Assembly (NCBI RefSeq): GCF_024700075.1
Contig: NZ_JAJONE010000001.1
Location: forward strand, 2,818,001 to 2,882,000
Length of the DNA stretch: 64,000 nucleotides
Reading direction: 5' to 3'
Origin: Hymenobacter sp. J193
GTDB lineage: Bacteria; Bacteroidota; Bacteroidia; Cytophagales; Hymenobacteraceae
In this document: in pieces, positions 7,711-16,146 of the stretch
Layout of the letters: the number at the start of each line of letters is the position of its first letter
Position numbering within the stretch: position 1 is the stretch's first letter
The notes under the pieces: generated by a model
What the model saw: the letters and a program-made list of their open reading frames with translations, nothing else
Database searches by the model: none
What the model was told of the DNA's origin: nothing
Position numbers and translations under genes: made by a program

Positions 7711-10700
7711 TTATTCCTCTTCCAGCTCCGCCCGCAAAGCGCGCAGCTCCCGCGTCATGTGGGTTATCAACTCTTCCAGGCCTGCCACAGTCTCCGCAAT
7801 CCGGGGCAGCAGCAAGGCCGCGTCGAAGGGCTGGCGCCACACGTCGAGGGCCTGCACGGTGGGCAGCAGGCGGTATACCTCCAAGTGCTCCAGGCTGGGC
7901 TTGAGCTTGTGGGTGGCGGCGCGCATTTCATCGGAGCTTTGGGCAACAGCGGCGGCCTGCAATTCCGTAATGGCCTCCTGGCAGCTTTCGATGAAGGACT
8001 CCAGCATCAGTACCGTAAACGAGGCGTCGCCCTGCCCGATCTGGTGCACAATGCTCAGGTTATAGAGCGGCGGCTCGACCGGGGACGGGGCGGGCGCTTC
8101 CACGGCCACAGCGGTTTCCAGCGTGTCGTCGCCCAGGGTCCAGAGGCAGAGCAGCTTCAGCAGCTCATCTTCCTGGAAGGGCTTGGCTAGGTAGTCGTTC
8201 ATGCCCGCCTTCAGGCACTTTTCCCGCTCCCCCTTGATGGCGTTGGCCGTGAGGGCAATGATGGGGGTGACGAGGCCCAGCTGCTGGCGCAGGTAGCTGG
8301 TGGCTTCCAGCCCGTTCATAATGGGCATCTGCACGTCCATCAGAATGGCGTCGAACACCTGCGTGCGGGCCAGCTCCACGGCGGCGGCTCCGTTTTCGGC
8401 TTCCACCACCTCCAGGCCCGCGTTCTGCAGAAAGCCTTTGGCAATCTGGCGGTTGAAGTGGTTGTCTTCCACCAGCAGGATGTGCTGGCCGCGCAGCTTC
8501 TCGCGGGTAGCTGAGGTGATAAAGGCCTTCTGCGGCAGATCGGCGGCTGAGCCCACGGGCAGGCGCAACGTAAACTGGCTGCGGGTGCCCACGTGCTTGA
8601 GGCTGTCGATTTCGATCTGCCCGCCCATGAGCGTCACCAGCCGCCGGCTGATGCTTAGCCCCAGCCCGGTGCCCCCGAATTTACGCGTCACAGAGGAGTC
8701 TTCCTGGCTGAACTCCTTGAAAATATCCACCAGGTAGTCGGCGTCGATACCAATGCCGGTGTCGGCCACCTCAAAGCGCAGCAGCACGTCTTCGGCGGTG
8801 GCTTCCAGCAGCTCGCAGGTAATGGCCACGGCGCCTTTCTCGGTGAATTTGATGGCGTTGTTGGCCAGATTCAGCAGCACCTGGGTGATGCGGTAAGGGT
8901 CGCCGAGCAGCACGGCGGGCAGCCGCTCATCGGGTACTACGCCAAAGCTGAGGCCCTTTTCCTCGGCCCGGAAGTGGAGGCTTTTTTCCACCTGCTTCAG
9001 CAGCGTTGTCACGCTGAAGCCAATGCGCTCAATCAGCAGCTGGCTGGCCCCGATCTTGGAGAGGTCGAGGATGTCGTTGAGAATCACCAGCAGGTTTTCG
9101 CCGGAGGTGGCAATGGCGCGCAGGTAGTTCTGCTGCTCGGCGTTCAGGGGCGTTTTGGCCAGCAGCTGCCCCATGCCCAGAATGGCGTTCATGGGTGTGC
9201 GGATTTCGTGGCTCATGTTGGCCAGAAACAGCTCCTTGGCCCGTGCCGACTCCTCGGCCTGCTCCTTGGCGGCCCGCAGGTGGTTTTCCAGGCGCTTCTG
9301 GGGCGTAATGTCGAGGGTGATGCCGATGGTGCCGTGCACGCGCCGGTGGTCGTCGTAGAGCGGGGCGGCGCTTACCAGCAGCCACTTTACTTCGCCCGAT
9401 TTGCTGGTAATAGCCAGCTCGTACGTTTCTGACTCGCCTTCCTGCCGGCGCTGGTCTTTCTCCCGCATCAGAGCCAGGTCCGTGGGGCTGAGCATGTACG
9501 ACATCACGGGCTGGGCATCGAACTCCTCCCGGGAGTACTCGGCAATGTCGCAGAACGCCTGGTTTACGTACGTCACGCGCAGGTCCAGGTCCATTTCCAC
9601 CAAACCCAGGTTCATGTTCTCGATGATGCCCCGGTATTTTTCTTCCCGTCGGCGCAGGGAATCCTCGCTGGTTTTGCGCGCCGTAATGTCCTGAAACTTC
9701 CAGAGGTGGCCGATGTAGCGGTTCTCCACGAAAATCGGGGCAAAGTCGCACTGCAGGGTGCGGCCGTCTGCCAGCACAAACAGCTCCCCTGTTACCGGCT
9801 GCCGGGCATTCACAATAGCGTGGTAGCGCTGCAGAAACTCCTGCGGATGCCGGAACCGGTGCTCAATATCCTGGCCCAGCTGGCTGGTATCGTAGCCGAC
9901 GAGCTGCTCGGCCGTGGCCGCGAGCTGGAAAATCCGGCACACGGCCTCGTTGGCCAGCACCACACGGTGCTGCTCGTCTTCCAGCAGAATACCCTCCTGA
10001 AAGTTGGAGATGGTGGTGTACAGGCGCAGGGTGCTGGCTTCCAGATCGGCCGTGGCCTGCTTCACCGCCGAAATATCGGTGTGAATCCCCGTCATGATGA
10101 GCGGCTGGCCCTGCTCGTCGCGCGTAGTGACGAGGCCCCGGGTAAGCACCCACTTGTGGCTGCCGTCCTTGCAGAGCAGGCGGCGCTCCACGGTGTAGAG
10201 GGGCGTACGGCCCGCCAGGTAGGCATCGGAGGCTTGTATGCTGAGCGGCTGGTCGTCGGGGTGTACGTGTTGCTGCCAGGTGGGCAGCAGGGCAAATTCC
10301 TCCTCACTATAGCCCAGCATGGTGCGGTAGGTTTCGGAGAAGTACTCCTCGCCCGTCTGGTAGTTGAATTCCCAGGCTCCGTCGCCAAACCGCTCAATGG
10401 CCGAGCGCCAGCGGTGCTCGTTGGCCTGCACGGTTTCCTCGGCCTTTTTCAGCGCCGATATATCCAGCAGAATGCCACTGTACAGCCGGCCGCTGGCATT
10501 CGAAACCGAGCAGGCCGCCGTGCCCCGGCACCAGCGCAATGGTTGGCCAGGCACCTGCAGGCGGCCTTCAAACGACCACGAGCCCCCGGCTTTGCGGGCC
10601 TGACGCAGGGCCGTAAACCACAGCGGCCGGTCGTCGGGGTGCACAAAATCGGCCAGATGGAGGGCCTGCTCCGGCGTCAGGCCGAAGATACTGTGCAATT

Positions 10701-11187
10701 GGGGTCCGATGTAGCTGACTCCCGAAGTGCCGTCATCATTGGCCCGCCATTGAAACAGCACACCCGGGATATGCTCGGTGAGGTAGCGCATCTGCTCCTC
10801 GCGCTCCAGCAGCGTCTGCTTCCACTCGCTGATATCCTCCAGCAGCCCGATAAAGGCGGCTTCGGCGGTAGGCGCGGCCAGCGGCTGCAGCTTCAGGCGC
10901 ATCCAGCGCAAAGAGCCATCGGCCCGCTGAAAAGGAACTTCAGCGCGCACAGGCCGGCTGGCTTGCAGTTGCTGCCGGAAGTCGGCCAGCCCGGCGCCCG
11001 CCAGCGCGCTGACAAGTAAATCCGGCACCTGCCGGAAGCTGCCAAAGCCGAAAACGTTAGCAAATCCGGCGTTTGCCCACGTAAGCTGCCCTTCCTGGTT
11101 CAGGAGCACTACGGCGTCGAAGACCTCTTCTAAAAGAGCAAAATCCCGTTGCCAGGACTCAGAAGACAGGAGGGGAGGGGCATTCAC
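7711..11187 (-). CDS. Hybrid histidine kinase: five PAS, HisKA, HATPase, receiver, HPt
   Basis: An 1158-residue multi-step phosphorelay sensor. PAS domains lie at about 13-120, 133-245, 257-375, 388-505 and 515-630; PAS2 and PAS3 carry the PAC-type HPDD turns (HVHPDD). The dimerisation helix has the phospho-accepting H660 in SHEIRTPMN. The ATPase has the N box (N777), G1 (DTGIGID, 809-815) and G2 (GTGLGLS, 839-845). The receiver at about 902-1015 has phospho-acceptor D951 and K1002. The C-terminal HPt has H1093 in ATHKLKPS. No transmembrane helix is seen, so it is probably cytoplasmic and senses a small ligand or redox state. The start is a GTG at 11187. No response regulator gene is adjacent, so the final output partner is unknown. 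Confidence 0.93.
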   Translation of the reverse strand: MNAPPLLSSESWQRDFALLEEVFDAVVLLNQEGQLTWANAGFANVFGFGSFRQVPDLLVSALAGAGLADFRQQLQASRPVRAEVPFQRADGSLRWMRLKLQPLAAPTAEAAFIGLLEDISEWKQTLLEREEQMRYLTEHIPGVLFQWRANDDGTSGVSYIGPQLHSIFGLTPEQALHLADFVHPDDRPLWFTALRQARKAGGSWSFEGRLQVPGQPLRWCRGTAACSVSNASGRLYSGILLDISALKKAEETVQANEHRWRSAIERFGDGAWEFNYQTGEEYFSETYRTMLGYSEEEFALLPTWQQHVHPDDQPLSIQASDAYLAGRTPLYTVERRLLCKDGSHKWVLTRGLVTTRDEQGQPLIMTGIHTDISAVKQATADLEASTLRLYTTISNFQEGILLEDEQHRVVLANEAVCRIFQLAATAEQLVGYDTSQLGQDIEHRFRHPQEFLQRYHAIVNARQPVTGELFVLADGRTLQCDFAPIFVENRYIGHLWKFQDITARKTSEDSLRRREEKYRGIIENMNLGLVEMDLDLRVTYVNQAFCDIAEYSREEFDAQPVMSYMLSPTDLALMREKDQRRQEGESETYELAITSKSGEVKWLLVSAAPLYDDHRRVHGTIGITLDITPQKRLENHLRAAKEQAEESARAKELFLANMSHEIRTPMNAILGMGQLLAKTPLNAEQQNYLRAIATSGENLLVILNDILDLSKIGASQLLIERIGFSVTTLLKQVEKSLHFRAEEKGLSFGVVPDERLPAVLLGDPYRITQVLLNLANNAIKFTEKGAVAITCELLEATAEDVLLRFEVADTGIGIDADYLVDIFKEFSQEDSSVTRKFGGTGLGLSISRRLVTLMGGQIEIDSLKHVGTRSQFTLRLPVGSAADLPQKAFITSATREKLRGQHILLVEDNHFNRQIAKGFLQNAGLEVVEAENGAAAVELARTQVFDAILMDVQMPIMNGLEATSYLRQQLGLVTPIIALTANAIKGEREKCLKAGMNDYLAKPFQEDELLKLLCLWTLGDDTLETAVAVEAPAPSPVEPPLYNLSIVHQIGQGDASFTVLMLESFIESCQEAITELQAAAVAQSSDEMRAATHKLKPSLEHLEVYRLLPTVQALDVWRQPFDAALLLPRIAETVAGLEELITHMTRELRALRAELEEE

Positions 11188-11332
11188 GAGGCAACAGGGC
11201 AGGCAGTGAGCGGGGCAAGACGAGCGGGTAGTAAGAAGTAAGGTACTACTTGCCGGGCTATTTATGCGCTGGCTGAAGAAAGAAGCCGGAAAAAATCGGA
11301 ATGCGTGTGGTAAGGTACCGGGCTCGTAACTG

Positions 11333-11346
11333 TAAGAAGCTGTTTA
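11333..11346 (+). repeat. Possible relict IS end
   Basis: The 14 bases TAAGAAGCTGTTTA are identical to 1729-1742, the TAA plus outer end of the IS. The match then breaks (TGCGTTAG against AGTTAGC). No second end or transposase remnant is nearby. Confidence 0.4.
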
Positions 11347-11392
11347 TGCGTTAGAAGGAAGTTGAAAAATAATATTAAACTAATTTGTGTAG

Positions 11393-11426
11393 GTACATGT
11401 ATGTATGTACATAAGTTGTATATTTG
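11393..11426 (+). promoter_or_regulatory. Promoter and operator-like inverted repeat of the YceI gene
   Basis: TATATTTG at 11419-11426 is a perfect TAnnTTTG -7 box. Directly upstream, GTACAT (11393-11398) and ATGTAC (11405-11410) form an inverted repeat around six bases, placed in the spacer where a repressor could block RNA polymerase. Confidence 0.5.
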
Positions 11427-11502
11427 CCTCGTCAATCAGGCAGCGCCTTTGCAGCTTACCACTCGTAGTCTTTCATTTCTTCTCCTTTTCACTTCCAGCA
11501 CC

Positions 11503-12036
11503 ATGGCTACCACTAAATGGGTTCTTGACCCCACGCACTCCGAAGTTCAGTTCAAAGTGAAGCACCTTGTTATTTCAACCGTAACGGGCTCGTTCAAGCA
11601 GTTTGCCGGGGAGGTAGAAACCGAAGACGACAACTTTGAAACGGCGAAGGTGCATTTCACAGCTGATATCAGCAGCATCGACACAAACCAGGAGCAGCGC
11701 GACCAACACCTGAAGTCAGGCGACTTCTTCGACGCCGAAGCGTACCCGCAGCTCGTTTTTGACTCGACCTCGATGCAGAAAACCGGTGAAGGCGAGTACA
11801 AGCTGCATGGTACTCTGACGCTGCGCGGCAACGCCAAGCCCGTAACGCTGAACGTGGAGTACGGTGGGGTAGCAACCGATTTCTACGGCAACCAAAAGGC
11901 CGGTTTTGAGGTGAGCGGCAAGATCAGCCGCAAGGAGTTTGGCCTTACCTGGGATGGTATTACCGAAGCCGGCGCCATTGTGGTAAGCGACGAAGTGAAG
12001 CTGCTGGCCAGCGTACAGTTTGCCAAGCAGGCCTAG
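11503..12036 (+). CDS. YceI family protein
   Basis: A 177-residue YceI domain protein: WVLDPTHSEVQFKVKHLVISTV at the N-terminus, then KVHFTADISSIDTNQEQRDQHLKSGDFFDAE, the most conserved YceI motif, and a closing ISRKEFGLTW. The family is a lipocalin-like beta-barrel that binds polyisoprenoids; the cellular role is often stress-related and not certain here. Start at the ATG at 11503 (MATTKW): no signal peptide is seen from this ATG, and the longer frame to 11362 runs through the promoter. Monocistronic, with its own promoter and a very strong terminator. Confidence 0.92.
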   Translation: MATTKWVLDPTHSEVQFKVKHLVISTVTGSFKQFAGEVETEDDNFETAKVHFTADISSIDTNQEQRDQHLKSGDFFDAEAYPQLVFDSTSMQKTGEGEYKLHGTLTLRGNAKPVTLNVEYGGVATDFYGNQKAGFEVSGKISRKEFGLTWDGITEAGAIVVSDEVKLLASVQFAKQA

Positions 12037-12045
12037 TACGGTACT

Positions 12046-12112
12046 GGCTCAGTACACCAACAAAAAAGCTGCTCCCTACTACGGGGCAGCTTTTTTGTTG
12101 GTGTACTGAGCC
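12046..12112. terminator. Intrinsic terminator with 30-bp stem
   Basis: Left arm 12046-12075 and right arm 12083-12112 pair over 30 bases with one mismatch around a seven-base loop. The stem includes the A6 and T6 runs, so it can act on both strands, although only the YceI gene ends here. Confidence 0.88.
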
Positions 12113-12225
12113 ATAAAGTCAAGGCTTTTGCGTAAAAAGCATGGTACTAATCCGCGGCTATAGGAGTTATTAAAGTATTTTATTTAAATTAATAATTGAT
12201 ATTATGCAATAATATATTTACTATA

Positions 12226-12233
12226 TATATTTG
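12226..12233 (+). promoter_or_regulatory. -7 promoter element of the T9SS surface protein gene
   Basis: TATATTTG matches TAnnTTTG at the end of a very AT-rich stretch (12170-12232), 46 bases before the chosen ATG. Confidence 0.5.
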
Positions 12234-12278
12234 GTAGCAAGGGAATTGCCATTGTCCACCCTCAACCGCTACCGAGTT

Positions 12279-13985
12279 ATGAAACACACCTACTTTCTGA
12301 TTTTCAGTCTTGTACTGCTGTTGCCTGTTCTGGCACACGGGCAATGCAACAATGCATCAACGATAAGTTACCCTGGTGGAACGGTGACGGGGACCAATGG
12401 TAACAGCAACACTGTTTCCACCTGCCCTACCGGTAGCACTTTTCAAATCCAGGGCACGTCCACTACCGTAGGAGCGGTACTTACCTGGACTATGAAGGTT
12501 GGGACCGGGACCGCGCAGGCTGTTACAGGCACCAACTCAATTGATACAGGTGGTTTATCTGTCAGTACCTTACAGATTAATCCAGCCCAGCAGACAACTT
12601 ACACGCTGACGAGCGTTGTCACGACGGGTCAAAACGGCGCTACCTGCCCCAACAAAACAACTTTGGCCGTTATTGTCATCAACCCAGCCCTCAAAGTTTC
12701 AGCAACCAACAACATCACCACTATCTGCTCTGGCAGTTCGACAACGTTGACTGCTACCGGGGCTACGTCTCCTTCCTATACCTGGTCGGCACCGGGAATG
12801 ACTACCGTAACCAACGCGGGCACCCTGCTTGTGTCGCCTACGGCTACCACCACCTATACCGTAACGGCCAACACCGGCACCACCTGCGGCGTAAGCAGCC
12901 AGAGCATTACCATCACAGTGCCTACGCTTAGCGTTTCCCCCGCTGCTAATACCATCTGCCCAGGTACGCCCATCACCATGACGGCAACTTCCAATCTGCC
13001 AGGGGGCACGTATAAGTGGTACACGGTAAGCGGCAGCACGACTACCCAAATTTCGGGCGCAACCAGTCCAACTCTGACCAGGAACCCCAGCGTGTCGACA
13101 ACCTACCGGGTGACTTGCACCAATCCGACCGGCTGCACTACGTCGGCGGATGCTGTGGTGACGGCGGCGGCCCAAACGCTGGCTGTTTCGCCCACGGCTA
13201 GTACCATCACACCCAACCAGAGCATCACGCTAACGGCTACCTCCAACCTGACCAACGCCGACTACACCTGGCATACCGGCGGCATGACTGGACCGGTAAT
13301 TGGCACTACTGCCAGCCTGGCGGTAGCCCCGGCTACCACTACCACTTACACCATAGTAAGCTCGTCCGGGAGTTGCACCAATGCGCAGGGGGTTACTGTA
13401 ACGGTAAGCCAGTTTTTGCCGGTGGAGCTAACCAAGTTCGCCGCCACCTGGACCGAGGCCGGCACGCAACTGCTCTGGGTTACAGCTTCGGAAAGCAATA
13501 GCAAGGAATACAGTATTGAGCGCAGCCTGGATGGCAGGCAGTTTCAGATAATTGGGGCCCGCAAGGCCGCAGGCAGCTCAACGGCCGAAAGCCGCTATAG
13601 CTACACCGATGCCGGCGCCCGGTCGCTGAGCCAGAACACCATCTACTACCGCCTCAGGCAAGCCGACTTCTCGGGTGCGGTAAAGTATTCTGAAGTAGCC
13701 AAAGTAACCCCGGCCATCCGGAGTGCCGCGCTGCGGGCAGTGGCTTTCCCGAATCCGTTTGAGCAGACGCTCACGCTGACGCTCATTGGGCAGCGCGCGG
13801 GCGGCCTCACGGTTACCGTGCAGGATATGCTGGGCCGCACCGTGGCAACGCGCCAGGCTACCGCTGCCAGCGGGGAAGCTATGGAGGTGAGCGTACCGGA
13901 AGCTGCCGCGCTACGGGCCGGGGTGTACTACCTTACCGTGCGCCAGGGCAACGAACAGCAGATACTAAAAATCAACCGACGTTAA
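12279..13985 (+). CDS. Secreted Ig/PKD-like repeat protein with T9SS type A sorting domain
   Basis: A 568-residue surface or secreted protein. Signal peptide is MKHTYFLIFSLVLLLPVLAHGQ. Residues about 25-385 are Ser/Thr-rich beta repeats with recurring motifs (CPG or CSG, then (T)LTATS, TYTWH or KWYT, TTTYT), resembling bacterial Ig/PKD modules used in adhesins. A fibronectin-like module follows (LPVELTKFAATW...YYRLRQADFSG). The final ~80 residues are a Por-secretion C-terminal domain: FPNPFEQTLTL, VTVQDMLGRTV, LRAGVYYLTV and terminal KINRR. Export is by Sec and then T9SS, with the C-terminal domain as signal. The ATG at 12279 is chosen because it begins the signal peptide. Ligand unknown. Confidence 0.87.
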   Translation: MKHTYFLIFSLVLLLPVLAHGQCNNASTISYPGGTVTGTNGNSNTVSTCPTGSTFQIQGTSTTVGAVLTWTMKVGTGTAQAVTGTNSIDTGGLSVSTLQINPAQQTTYTLTSVVTTGQNGATCPNKTTLAVIVINPALKVSATNNITTICSGSSTTLTATGATSPSYTWSAPGMTTVTNAGTLLVSPTATTTYTVTANTGTTCGVSSQSITITVPTLSVSPAANTICPGTPITMTATSNLPGGTYKWYTVSGSTTTQISGATSPTLTRNPSVSTTYRVTCTNPTGCTTSADAVVTAAAQTLAVSPTASTITPNQSITLTATSNLTNADYTWHTGGMTGPVIGTTASLAVAPATTTTYTIVSSSGSCTNAQGVTVTVSQFLPVELTKFAATWTEAGTQLLWVTASESNSKEYSIERSLDGRQFQIIGARKAAGSSTAESRYSYTDAGARSLSQNTIYYRLRQADFSGAVKYSEVAKVTPAIRSAALRAVAFPNPFEQTLTLTLIGQRAGGLTVTVQDMLGRTVATRQATAASGEAMEVSVPEAAALRAGVYYLTVRQGNEQQILKINRR

Positions 13986-14050
13986 GAGCTTGAGCCCTCT
14001 TTATTGGCAGACCCGGCTGCTATGCGTGGCCTGGCCTGCGGTTTGCCCTC

Positions 14051-14058
14051 TATATTTG
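14051..14058 (+). promoter_or_regulatory. -7 promoter element of the alpha/beta hydrolase gene
   Basis: TATATTTG fits TAnnTTTG and lies 49 bases before the ATG at 14107. No -33 element is evident. Confidence 0.45.
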
Positions 14059-14106
14059 GCGGCCGCCGGGGCCTGAAACTGATTAGGCCTGGTGTTGCCT
14101 CTGCTT

Positions 14107-14865
14107 ATGCCTTCTTCGCATCCGGTTATTGTATTTCTGCACGGCTTCGCCGAATCTCGCGAAATCTGGACAGACTTCACACGCGGCGTTCCGACTCACT
14201 ACCGCTTACTCACGCTCAATCTGCCCGGCCACGGTACCAACGTACACGCCATCCGAGACTACTCAATGGAAGCCCAGGCCCGCTACGTGGCCGAGCAGCT
14301 GCGGCAAAAGCAGGTGGAAAAGGCGCTGCTGGTGTGCCACAGCATGGGCGGCTACGTGGCTCTGGCCTTCGCGGAGCGCTACCCCGATATGGTAGCGGGC
14401 CTCGTGCTTTTCCACTCCACTGCTCTGCCGGATACCGACGAGAAGAAAGCCAACCGCGACAAAAACATGGACTTTGTGCGCCGGCACGGGGTAGATAAAT
14501 TCATGGAGTCGTTTATCCGGCCCTTGTTTGCGCCGGCCAACCGGGAGCGAATGCTGGAGCAGCGCCAGTTGCTGGAGGATATTGGCCGCGCCACCCCCGA
14601 AACCACGGTGCTGGGTGCCCTGGAAGCCATGAAAACCCGCCCCGACCGCACCAACGTGCTCAAAGAGGCTGCGTTTCCGGTTTTATTCATTGCCGGCAAA
14701 GACGACGTGGCCGTTACGCTGGAAAGTCTGCTGCCTCAATTGGCGCTGCCGGCCCAAAGCCACGCGCTGCTCCTGGATAGCGTAGGCCACCTCGGCTACT
14801 TCGAGGAGCCGGAGCTGACGCGCCGTGCCGTGGTGGATTTTGCGAATGGGGTGTTTGGGGTGTAG
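14107..14865 (+). CDS. Alpha/beta-fold hydrolase
   Basis: A 252-residue soluble hydrolase of the alpha/beta superfamily. The oxyanion region is FLHGFAESREIW near the N-terminus. The nucleophile elbow is CHSMGGYVAL (Ser in GxSxG-like HSMGG). The acid is probably Asp in FIAGKDDVAV, and the catalytic His is in DSVGHLGYFEEPE. Similar proteins include carboxylesterases and MhpC- or BioH-like enzymes; the substrate cannot be told. ATG 14107 (MPSSHPVIVFLHG) is used rather than the GTG at 14092, because the conserved first strand starts right after it. Neighbours are unrelated, and no terminator is obvious before the convergent TonB-like gene. Confidence 0.88.
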   Translation: MPSSHPVIVFLHGFAESREIWTDFTRGVPTHYRLLTLNLPGHGTNVHAIRDYSMEAQARYVAEQLRQKQVEKALLVCHSMGGYVALAFAERYPDMVAGLVLFHSTALPDTDEKKANRDKNMDFVRRHGVDKFMESFIRPLFAPANRERMLEQRQLLEDIGRATPETTVLGALEAMKTRPDRTNVLKEAAFPVLFIAGKDDVAVTLESLLPQLALPAQSHALLLDSVGHLGYFEEPELTRRAVVDFANGVFGV

Positions 14866-14922
14866 GTGCGCCTACCGATCCTACTCTGTTCAGACTGCAC
14901 CTTGCCTGAAACCCGAGGCAGG

Positions 14923-16032
14923 TTACATCATCTTAAATGTGAGTGGTACAGTGAAAAACACACGAACCGGCTTACCCTGATGCCGGGCTGGCTTATAGTT
15001 GGGGAAGTCGGTGCGAAACACCCGTAGCGCTTCCGCATCAATTTCCGGCGACACGGAGCGGATGATTTCTGAATTTTCCAGGCGGCCATCCTCGGCTACC
15101 TCGTAATACACCAGTACGGTCCCTTGCGTCTTGTTATGCAAAGCCGCTATCGGGTAGCGGATCCGACGGCCGGTAAAGCTCAGCACATCCCCCGGTAGCG
15201 GAAAAACCGGTAGCTGGTCGGCATACGAAAGTGCCGGACCCGCCGGGCCGAAAGTAACTGGCACGGTGTGTTGCGTGCTGACATGCTTACCATAAAGCAT
15301 AGCTGGCTCCCAGGCCGGCATAGCGCTGACGTGGGCCACAGCAGCGGCGAGCAGCGCTGCATCGGGAGCGGGTATGGCAGAGCGCTGGCGACGGCGGATT
15401 TCAGCGGGCTGCTGCACAGCTTCTATTTTCGAAATAGCGCCGGTACTATCTACCACGAATGATACAAACACGCGGGGCGGATGAGTAGCATTTGGTAGCG
15501 CGTTGTAGCCCGTCGGGAGAGGGAGGTTGCTCAGATAGGCACTCAGTGCCTCAGGCCCACCGCTGAAACGGGCTAACTCCGTTTTGGTATCGGTACCAGC
15601 GGCGCGGGCCGCCAGTACTTCCTTCACGTTTGGGGGCAGCCGGAATTTGATAGGCAAAGTAAAAGACACCGGCACCGGTTTGCCTACCTGACGACCGGGT
15701 GTAAATGCGGGTAACTTTTCTACGGCTCGCACAGCTTCGGCATCCAGCAGCGGATGCGTGCCTTTGCTCACCTTCACGTCCTCAACGCTGCCTGACGTGC
15801 CTACTATAAACTGCACAAACACCTGGCCTTCGATGCCCTGCTCCAGGGCGGCCGTGGGATAGTAAATGGTCTGGCCAAGTGTTTCAAGCAAGCCGGCCTG
15901 CCCACCCGGAAATACCGGCATTTGCTCCACATAGGTGTAGACGGGCAAATGGGCGGGCTGAGCGGTGGTTTGCGCCTGGACAGTTGTGGCGCTGCATAAG
16001 GCTACGAATACCAGCCAACGAAAATGATACAT
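14923..16032 (-). CDS. Secreted protein with three TonB C-terminal-like domains
   Basis: A 369-residue protein. Residues 1-20 are a cleavable-looking signal peptide ending VQAQ. Three TonB_C-like repeats follow. Repeat 1, about 55-132, is YYPTAALEQGIEGQVFVQFIV...DAEAVRAVEKLPAFTPG...VPVSFTLPIKF. Repeat 2, about 180-260, is degenerate but keeps RVFVSFVVDSTG, MPAWEPA and VPVTF. Repeat 3, about 288-368, is IRYPIAALHNKTQGTVLVYYEV...FFTVPLTFKMM. Unlike a true TonB it has no N-terminal membrane anchor or Pro-rich periplasm-spanning linker, so it probably does not transduce energy itself. It may act as a periplasmic decoy, scaffold or partner of TonB-dependent receptors. Start at the ATG at 16030-16032. 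Confidence 0.82.
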   Translation of the reverse strand: MYHFRWLVFVALCSATTVQAQTTAQPAHLPVYTYVEQMPVFPGGQAGLLETLGQTIYYPTAALEQGIEGQVFVQFIVGTSGSVEDVKVSKGTHPLLDAEAVRAVEKLPAFTPGRQVGKPVPVSFTLPIKFRLPPNVKEVLAARAAGTDTKTELARFSGGPEALSAYLSNLPLPTGYNALPNATHPPRVFVSFVVDSTGAISKIEAVQQPAEIRRRQRSAIPAPDAALLAAAVAHVSAMPAWEPAMLYGKHVSTQHTVPVTFGPAGPALSYADQLPVFPLPGDVLSFTGRRIRYPIAALHNKTQGTVLVYYEVAEDGRLENSEIIRSVSPEIDAEALRVFRTDFPNYKPARHQGKPVRVFFTVPLTFKMM

Positions 16033-16091
16033 TACAGAATAGAGAGTGAGGTGATAAGGCCAGCAAAGATGCCGGAATTGGCACAAAGACA

Positions 16092-16122
16092 CAAAAAAGC
16101 CCCGGAGCAGCTGCCCCGGGGC
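16092..16122 (-). terminator. Intrinsic terminator of asd
   Basis: GCCCCGG (16099-16105) pairs with CCGGGGC (16116-16122). On the minus strand the hairpin is followed by a U run (16093-16098), just after the asd stop. Confidence 0.82.
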
Positions 16123-16146
16123 CTATAAAGCGGAGCCAGGTAATTT

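Larger units (their letters stand above)
11188..11502. other. 315-base intergenic region between divergent kinase and yceI-like genes
   Basis: Holds the upstream regions of both genes. Bases 11333-11346 repeat the outer end of the IS5-family element with its flanking TAA (TAAGAAGCTGTTTA), possibly a relict IS end. An inverted repeat and -7 box for the YceI gene lie at 11393-11426. Nothing else stands out. Confidence 0.6.

Noticed and set aside
9706..11019. 437-residue ORF on the + strand opposite the histidine kinase
   Set aside because: It is an antisense shadow of a well-supported gene in GC-rich DNA; its protein has no recognisable domain.
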